The translations under genes and the position numbers were made by a program. Shown here piece after piece: positions 7,431-10,960 of a DNA stretch of 10,960 nt (position 1 is the first letter of the stretch; the number at the start of each line of letters is the position of its first letter). The stretch comes from Methanomassiliicoccales archaeon. Lineage in GTDB: Archaea > Thermoplasmatota > Thermoplasmata > Methanomassiliicoccales > Methanomethylophilaceae. The stretch covers positions 1 to 10,960 of the forward strand of contig CAAFZG010000110.1 of the NCBI GenBank assembly GCA_900767505.1, given 5' to 3'. The notes under the pieces were generated by a model, which worked only from the letters and a program-made list of their open reading frames with translations, did no database searches and was not told the origin of the DNA.

Positions 7431-8545
7431 TGTATCACCTCGGGGCCTTTTCCGAATGCGGACAGGGCTTCGATATTCATTCTGACATGTTCGACCATGT
7501 CGGGATCGCAGAACAGTGTCACATCCCTGCCTTGGACGGCTTCCAGACAGCTGCCTTCGATGGCATCGAAATACAGGTCTGCACGTAGGGACAGACGTTT
7601 GAACGTCATTCTTGTGCGGAAGCCGCAGATGGCAACGCATCTGCCGTCATCTGCAGACGGTTCCTCACCGGCTTCCAGCGGGATTATCCGTATCCTTCCC
7701 GGAGTCGAATCCTCGGAGGACATCTTGGTCAGGAGTTGGCTTCTTGTAAGGGGATACGGGCTCTCGTCCTCATGTCTCATCAAGGCGATGGACCTGTTGA
7801 CGGAGAACATATGGGGCATCGTGAGTCCGGCAAGCGCGACCTCCTCCCTGTTCCTGAAGAATCCTTCCGGAGTGCCCGAGTATATCAGGCTGCCCAGCCT
7901 GAGTACATGGAGGTCCTCGGCCCAGGAGTATGCGAGGTCGACGTCGTGGGTCGATACAACAACGGTCGTGCCTGCGATGCACAGCTGGTCGACAAGCTCC
8001 ATCACCTCGTTGGACATCTGCGGGTCCAATCCTGCGGTGGGTTCGTCGAGGATCAGGACCTTCGGTTCCATGGCGAGGGCCCCTGCGATGGCCACCCTCT
8101 TCTTCTGTCCGTAGGACAGCTGGGTAGTGGGCCTGTATCTGAATTCCTCCATTCCGACCTTGAAAAGGCTGTCCTTGATGCGCTGCTCGACGATATCAGG
8201 GGGCAGATTGAGGTTCATGGGGCCGAATGCCACATCCTCCTCCACCGTGGAGGAGAAGATCTGCTCGTCGGGATTCTGGACGACGACTGCGATGTCCTCT
8301 CTTAGCTGGTAGAGATGCTCCTTCTTGTAACTCAGGGTCTTGTTCCTGTAGAACACCTCTCCGGATTCCGGTCTCAGAATGCCGTTGAGATGATAGAACA
8401 ATGTGGATTTCCCGGCTCCATTGGCTCCGAGGATGGCGGTTCTGGCCCCTTTGCGTATTCCGATGGACACGCTTTTCAATGAATGGGAATCTGCTTTGGC
8501 ACCGTATCTGTGGGTCAGATCCCTGGTCTCGAGAATGTAATCCAT
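7427..8545 (-). CDS. cbiO: Cobalt ECF transporter ATPase CbiO, first copy, with C-terminal extension
   Basis: ATPase subunit of the cobalt ECF transporter; 372 residues from ATG 8543-8545. Walker A GANGAGKS (40-47), Q-loop VVVQNPDEQIF (87-97), signature LSYGQ (143-147), Walker B VLILDE (163-168), D-loop AGLDP (171-175), switch His200 in STHD. All motifs needed for ATP hydrolysis are present, so both copies look active. Residues about 263-372 form the extra C-terminal domain, with SPYPLTRSQLLTK (262-274) and GRDVTLFCDPD (339-349). The start is four bases after the cbiQ stop and is preceded by GGGAGCTGA, a usable ribosome binding site. A longer start at 8587 would overlap cbiQ and add 14 non-family residues. 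Near-identical ABC stretches in the next gene indicate a tandem duplication. Confidence 0.93.
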   Translation of the reverse strand: MDYILETRDLTHRYGAKADSHSLKSVSIGIRKGARTAILGANGAGKSTLFYHLNGILRPESGEVFYRNKTLSYKKEHLYQLREDIAVVVQNPDEQIFSSTVEEDVAFGPMNLNLPPDIVEQRIKDSLFKVGMEEFRYRPTTQLSYGQKKRVAIAGALAMEPKVLILDEPTAGLDPQMSNEVMELVDQLCIAGTTVVVSTHDVDLAYSWAEDLHVLRLGSLIYSGTPEGFFRNREEVALAGLTMPHMFSVNRSIALMRHEDESPYPLTRSQLLTKMSSEDSTPGRIRIIPLEAGEEPSADDGRCVAICGFRTRMTFKRLSLRADLYFDAIEGSCLEAVQGRDVTLFCDPDMVEHVRMNIEALSAFGKGPEVIQ

Positions 8546-8549
8546 GTTC

Positions 8550-9416
8550 TCAGCTCCCGAATACGAGTCCTGCGATGTCGATGACATCTCCGGTGTTCAA
8601 TCCGAATATCAGCAGGCCGACGAAGAGGATGACGGTCAGCAGAACCCATGAGAACGTCATCTTCGGAGGGCGGTTGTAGATCGGGAAGTAGCCTCTGTAT
8701 CCCCTGCAGTCAAGACATATCTGCGCCTTGTCCGCGAGGTTCATGGATGATGTGAATATGCCGACCGCGATCGAGGCCGCGGTCCTGATGCTTTTGATGA
8801 ATCCCGAGAATCCCATCCTGCTCTCCGCGGCGTGCCACATCTTGTCCATCCTTTCGAGGAGGAGGAATGCGTAACGGTAGATCAGCACGACGATCTCACA
8901 GACCTCCCTCGGGACCTTCATCTGTCTGAGTGCCTGGGAAAGATGGGGTATGGGCGTGGATGTGGCGAAAGCCATCATCACCGTTATGCCGGCGACGGCC
9001 CTGATCATGACCAGCCAAGCTTGGTTGAAGCTGTTGGCGGTGATGTACAGGTCCATCCATAGGAGCTTTCCGCTCCATATGCACGGCTCGGCATGATCTC
9101 CGTTGATGGAGATGATACCGCATCCGATGATGAGAATGAGTATGGCCTCGCCGATGGCGAGACCGATGATAAGGGGGATGCGCATGTTGGTCGAATAGGC
9201 CATCAGCGCAAGTCCCATTGCGAGGATCACGAAGGAGAGGAGTACGGAATCTGTAAGCACATTGGCGATCAGGATGGATATCGTCAGTACAAGTTTGCCC
9301 AGCGGTGACCACCCCACCATCCTGGAGCTGTAGGCCAGAGCATCCATCTGGATGTGTTCTGTCGAGCCCCCGTGGCGCCCCTTCATCCGTTTCTCCGTTC
9401 CTCCGTGTCCCTTCAT
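8550..9416 (-). CDS. cbiQ: Cobalt ECF transporter transmembrane subunit CbiQ (EcfT family)
   Basis: Membrane scaffold that couples CbiO ATP hydrolysis to CbiMN. From ATG 9414-9416 it has 288 residues. Hydrophobic helices are seen at about 40-72, 80-104, 132-152, 175-187 and 254-272. The two cytosolic coupling motifs are recognisable as AESRMG (197-202) and LDCRGYRG (235-242), corresponding to the A-R-G motifs of EcfT proteins. Upstream of them is LRQMKVPREV (163-172), typical for the family. The start is uncertain. ATG 9416 is six bases after the cbiMN stop with GAGTGA upstream. ATG 9386 has a better site (GGAGGAACGGAG) and would give 278 residues; ATG 9347 is also possible. The extra N-terminus is His- and Gly-rich. 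Confidence 0.9.
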   Translation of the reverse strand: MKGHGGTEKRMKGRHGGSTEHIQMDALAYSSRMVGWSPLGKLVLTISILIANVLTDSVLLSFVILAMGLALMAYSTNMRIPLIIGLAIGEAILILIIGCGIISINGDHAEPCIWSGKLLWMDLYITANSFNQAWLVMIRAVAGITVMMAFATSTPIPHLSQALRQMKVPREVCEIVVLIYRYAFLLLERMDKMWHAAESRMGFSGFIKSIRTAASIAVGIFTSSMNLADKAQICLDCRGYRGYFPIYNRPPKMTFSWVLLTVILFVGLLIFGLNTGDVIDIAGLVFGS

Positions 9417-9422
9417 GTTCTT

Positions 9423-10442
9423 TCACTCGTAGTAGTACTTCTCAGACTCCTTCTCAGCTTCCTCTGCTTCATTTAGCTTCGGCTGGTTGCGATCCTTCGT
9501 GTACCTGCCAATGAAGAACCCTATTATTATGGCACCGATTGCGGCCTGAAGCGCGAACAGGAGACTCTCGGTCTCTCCCGGAAGTTCGTAGTCACCGAAG
9601 ATTCCGCTGAACCAAGGTTCGTAGTCTTCTCCGACAACATCTCCGGCGGCATCGTCTGCGCCGCCGAAATCGAAGTCATTGGCTGCACCGTATGCGAGTG
9701 TTCCGGCAACAAGGACTGCTATGATGGCAATGCCTGCGACGTAGAGGTTCCTGGATTTCTTGGCATCCCTGGCAGTCTCGTTGATGGGGGCGGAGTCTTT
9801 GCGGGGTGTGAGGATCCCGCCTGCGGTTTCGAACACCTCGGGCTTGTTGTTGATGAGGTAGTTGGCGAACATGTAGAAGAGGATACCCTCCACGATGGCG
9901 ATGGGTATCTGGGTGACAGCGAAGGTTGTGAGGAAGTTCACGATGTTTCCCCAGTTCAGGGCCATCTGGAACGAGGTCATGACGTATGTGCACAGATCTG
10001 AGAGGACTGCGGCACAGAACATGGAGACGCCGACTCCGGCGCCTGCCTTCCTGGCAATGGTCCAGATGAGTACACCGCACAGAGGTCCGAAGATACCCAT
10101 GGAGAAGATGTTGGCTCCGAGTGTCGTGATTCCTCCGTGGGAGAGGAGGATCGCCTGGAATATGAGGACGATCGTTGCGAGGAACGATGTTGCGCAGACC
10201 CCGTACAGGACGGCGGACAGTCCCGTTCCCGTGGGATGCGAACTCGATCCGGTAACGGACGGTATTTTGAGAGAAGACAACAGGAATATGAACGCTCCTG
10301 AAAGCGCCACTGTCATCTTCTGCTCGGGGTGAGCTCTGACCAATTTCATGACAGCTTTAGCCCCGAGTACGACGAATGGTATCGCAAGGATGAACCATAC
10401 GACGCACCACAGTGGGTCCAAGTACCCTTCCATAATATGCAT
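9423..10442 (-). CDS. cbiM: Fused CbiM-CbiN cobalt-binding membrane subunit
   Basis: Substrate-capturing S-component for cobalt import. From ATG 10440-10442 it has 339 residues. The N-terminus MHIMEGYL is the invariant CbiM/NikM start, in which the amino group and His2 hold the metal. Further family motifs are SSSHPTGTG (67-74) with His69, likely another ligand, and SHGGITTLGAN (101-111). Several membrane helices run from about 13 to 195. After a polar linker (about 200-230) comes a CbiN-like part: helix 233-251, an outside loop with FDFGGADDAAGD (257-268) and YEPWF (274-278), SLLFALQAAIGA (293-304), and a second helix to about 312. The charged tail ends in YYY. A longer start at GTG 10476-10478 would bury His2 and is rejected; AGGTGA sits directly upstream of 10442. 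CbiN character points to cobalt rather than nickel. It is the first gene of the operon. Confidence 0.94.
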   Translation of the reverse strand: MHIMEGYLDPLWCVVWFILAIPFVVLGAKAVMKLVRAHPEQKMTVALSGAFIFLLSSLKIPSVTGSSSHPTGTGLSAVLYGVCATSFLATIVLIFQAILLSHGGITTLGANIFSMGIFGPLCGVLIWTIARKAGAGVGVSMFCAAVLSDLCTYVMTSFQMALNWGNIVNFLTTFAVTQIPIAIVEGILFYMFANYLINNKPEVFETAGGILTPRKDSAPINETARDAKKSRNLYVAGIAIIAVLVAGTLAYGAANDFDFGGADDAAGDVVGEDYEPWFSGIFGDYELPGETESLLFALQAAIGAIIIGFFIGRYTKDRNQPKLNEAEEAEKESEKYYYE

Positions 10443-10445
10443 TAG

Positions 10446-10453
10446 TTTCACCT
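10446..10453 (-). promoter_or_regulatory. Ribosome binding site fixing the cbiMN start
   Basis: On the minus strand AGGTGAAA lies just before the ATG at 10442. It is among the best Shine-Dalgarno matches in the window and supports the short start needed for the metal-binding Met-His N-terminus. Confidence 0.75.
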
Positions 10454-10508
10454 GTCCGCATTGTCGGCACTGGCCCACTGTATCGGACGGTCACTCTAAC
10501 ATTTGCGA

Positions 10509-10519
10509 AGTATATAATC
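10509..10519 (-). promoter_or_regulatory. TATA box of the cbi operon
   Basis: The minus strand reads GATTATATACTTC across this site, a strong archaeal TATA box. Expected initiation about 26 bases downstream is near 10488, giving a leader of about 46 bases that contains the AGGTGA site. Confidence 0.7.
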
Positions 10520-10521
10520 GG

Positions 10522-10561
10522 TTGGATTATCAATCCAACTATTAATCCAACTGTCTGGATT
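10522..10561. promoter_or_regulatory. Candidate operator array upstream of the cbi promoter
   Basis: Four copies of one half-site lie next to the cbi TATA box. TTGGATT (10522-10528) and AATCCAA (10532-10538) form a perfect 17-base dyad with a three-base spacer. A second AATCCAA (10544-10550) and TGGATT (10556-10561) form a second, shorter dyad with a six-base spacer. The array begins three bases upstream of the TATA region in the cbi direction, where a bound protein could block or help TFB/TBP. A cobalt- or nickel-responsive regulator is my inference; the motif is not one I can assign. Confidence 0.5.
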
Positions 10562-10685
10562 GATATATCCGGTAGCTAAATGACGATATCAGTCAGTCTT
10601 TCATGCCTGATCTGGGATTCATTTTTAGGTCTGTATTCCAGGTTATCGCTTGTCGATAAGTCCAGTTAGGTCGATCTTGATAGAA

Positions 10686-10697
10686 AGTTTTATATAC
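10686..10697 (+). promoter_or_regulatory. TATA box of the 5S rRNA gene
   Basis: AGTTTTATATAC is a near-consensus archaeal TATA box. Its centre lies about 29 bases before the predicted 5S 5' end, the spacing expected for a stable-RNA promoter. The gene therefore has its own promoter. Confidence 0.7.
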
Positions 10698-10721
10698 ATA
10701 TTAGATATCCCAGGATTCGGT

Positions 10722-10841
10722 ATGACGGCCATAGCGGCGGGGTCACACCCGGTCCCATTCCGAACCCGGCAGTAAAGTCCGCCCGCGTATCTGTCTGTAC
10801 TGTATTGCGCAAGCGTACGGGAACTCAGACACGCTGTCAGC
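10722..10841 (+). rRNA. rrf: 5S ribosomal RNA (stand-alone)
   Basis: About 120 bases with the archaeal 5S core CACACCCGGTCCCATTCCG (from 10744), then AACCCGGCAGTAAAG. The ends pair as helix I: TGACGGC (10723-10729) with GCTGTCA (10833-10839), seven pairs including one G-T. The CCCGG..CCGGG-type loop B/C region and the later stem around GTCTG..CAGAC (10792-10829) fit 5S folding. No 23S or 16S sequence lies on either side within the window. It has its own TATA box and a T-rich end. Exact ends may be off by one or two bases. Confidence 0.92.
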
Positions 10842-10844
10842 CAC

Positions 10845-10860
10845 TTTTCCTTCCCTTTTT
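10845..10860 (+). terminator. T-rich terminator after the 5S gene
   Basis: TTTTCCTTCCCTTTTT directly follows the 3' end of the 5S gene. T-runs without a hairpin are common archaeal terminators. The remaining 100 bases to the window end contain no gene I can recognise. Confidence 0.55.
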
Positions 10861-10960
10861 CCATAATCGTCCATTCGTTCATATTATTCCCAATTTATCG
10901 GTGACCGCAAGGTCTGAAAACCATCGAACTTTATGAATTTGTGCATAGCATCCGCTATCC

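Noticed and set aside
7431..7640. N-terminal extension of the second cbiO up to 7640
   Set aside because: It lies wholly inside the first cbiO and is not family-like. ATG 7430 has a strong GAGGTGA site and the typical ATGA overlap.
10443..10478. Longer cbiMN start at GTG 10478 with a CRQC motif
   Set aside because: CbiM needs Met-His at its very N-terminus to bind cobalt, and AGGTGA sits directly before ATG 10442. The apparent CxxC is translated leader.
10443..10490. Cobalamin riboswitch upstream of the cbi operon
   Set aside because: The predicted leader is only about 46 bases, far too short, and no B12-box-like sequence was seen. Control by a DNA-binding protein is more likely.
10643..10882. 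A 79-codon minus-strand open frame near the right end
   Set aside because: It covers the antisense of the 5S rRNA gene and its promoter, has no ribosome binding site, and shows no protein family features.

Overview
The window is a piece of an archaeal genome. Archaeal-type genes include Hel308, membrane-anchored LonB with an EGDSAS active site, and NadM. Several genes have TATA boxes 25-30 bases before the first base, with either leaderless starts or AGGTGA-type ribosome binding sites. The 5S rRNA gene stands alone, with no 23S or 16S gene next to it in the window. Together with two copies of an extended cobalt-transport ATPase, this best fits the Thermoplasmatota side of the Euryarchaeota, most likely a Methanomassiliicoccales methanogen. 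That placement is inference from gene content; no search was run. The first 19 bases are not genomic: they match the 3' end of the Illumina TruSeq adapter, so the left edge is a contig end with untrimmed adapter.

Layout. 20-939 (minus) is the N-terminal 306 codons of the DNA repair helicase Hel308, cut off by the contig end. 1042-2100 (plus) is an exported, membrane-anchored protein whose transglutaminase-like fold has lost its catalytic Cys and His. 2171-4186 (plus) is the membrane-anchored ATP-dependent protease LonB, with its own promoter and a terminator. 4247-5252 (plus) is a two-gene NAD unit: nadM, apparently leaderless, overlaps a GTG-started pncC. 5325-6227 (plus) is purC, again with a leaderless-looking start.

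6288-10442 (minus) is a cobalt ECF transporter operon transcribed cbiMN > cbiQ > cbiO > cbiO. It converges on purC across a symmetrical hairpin terminator. The four genes are tightly packed, with gaps of 6 and 4 bases and one 4-base overlap. The substrate-binding subunit is a CbiM-CbiN fusion, and the two ATPases are related tandem copies with a shared C-terminal extension of about 110 residues. Directly upstream of the cbi TATA box lies a cluster of AATCCAA half-sites that looks like a metal-responsive operator. 10722-10841 (plus) is the lone 5S rRNA gene, divergent from the cbi operon.

No CRISPR array, transposon, tRNA or integrated element is seen. Most of the region is conserved housekeeping sequence. 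The points most worth a second look are the degenerate transglutaminase protein, the CbiO extension, and the cbi operator array.
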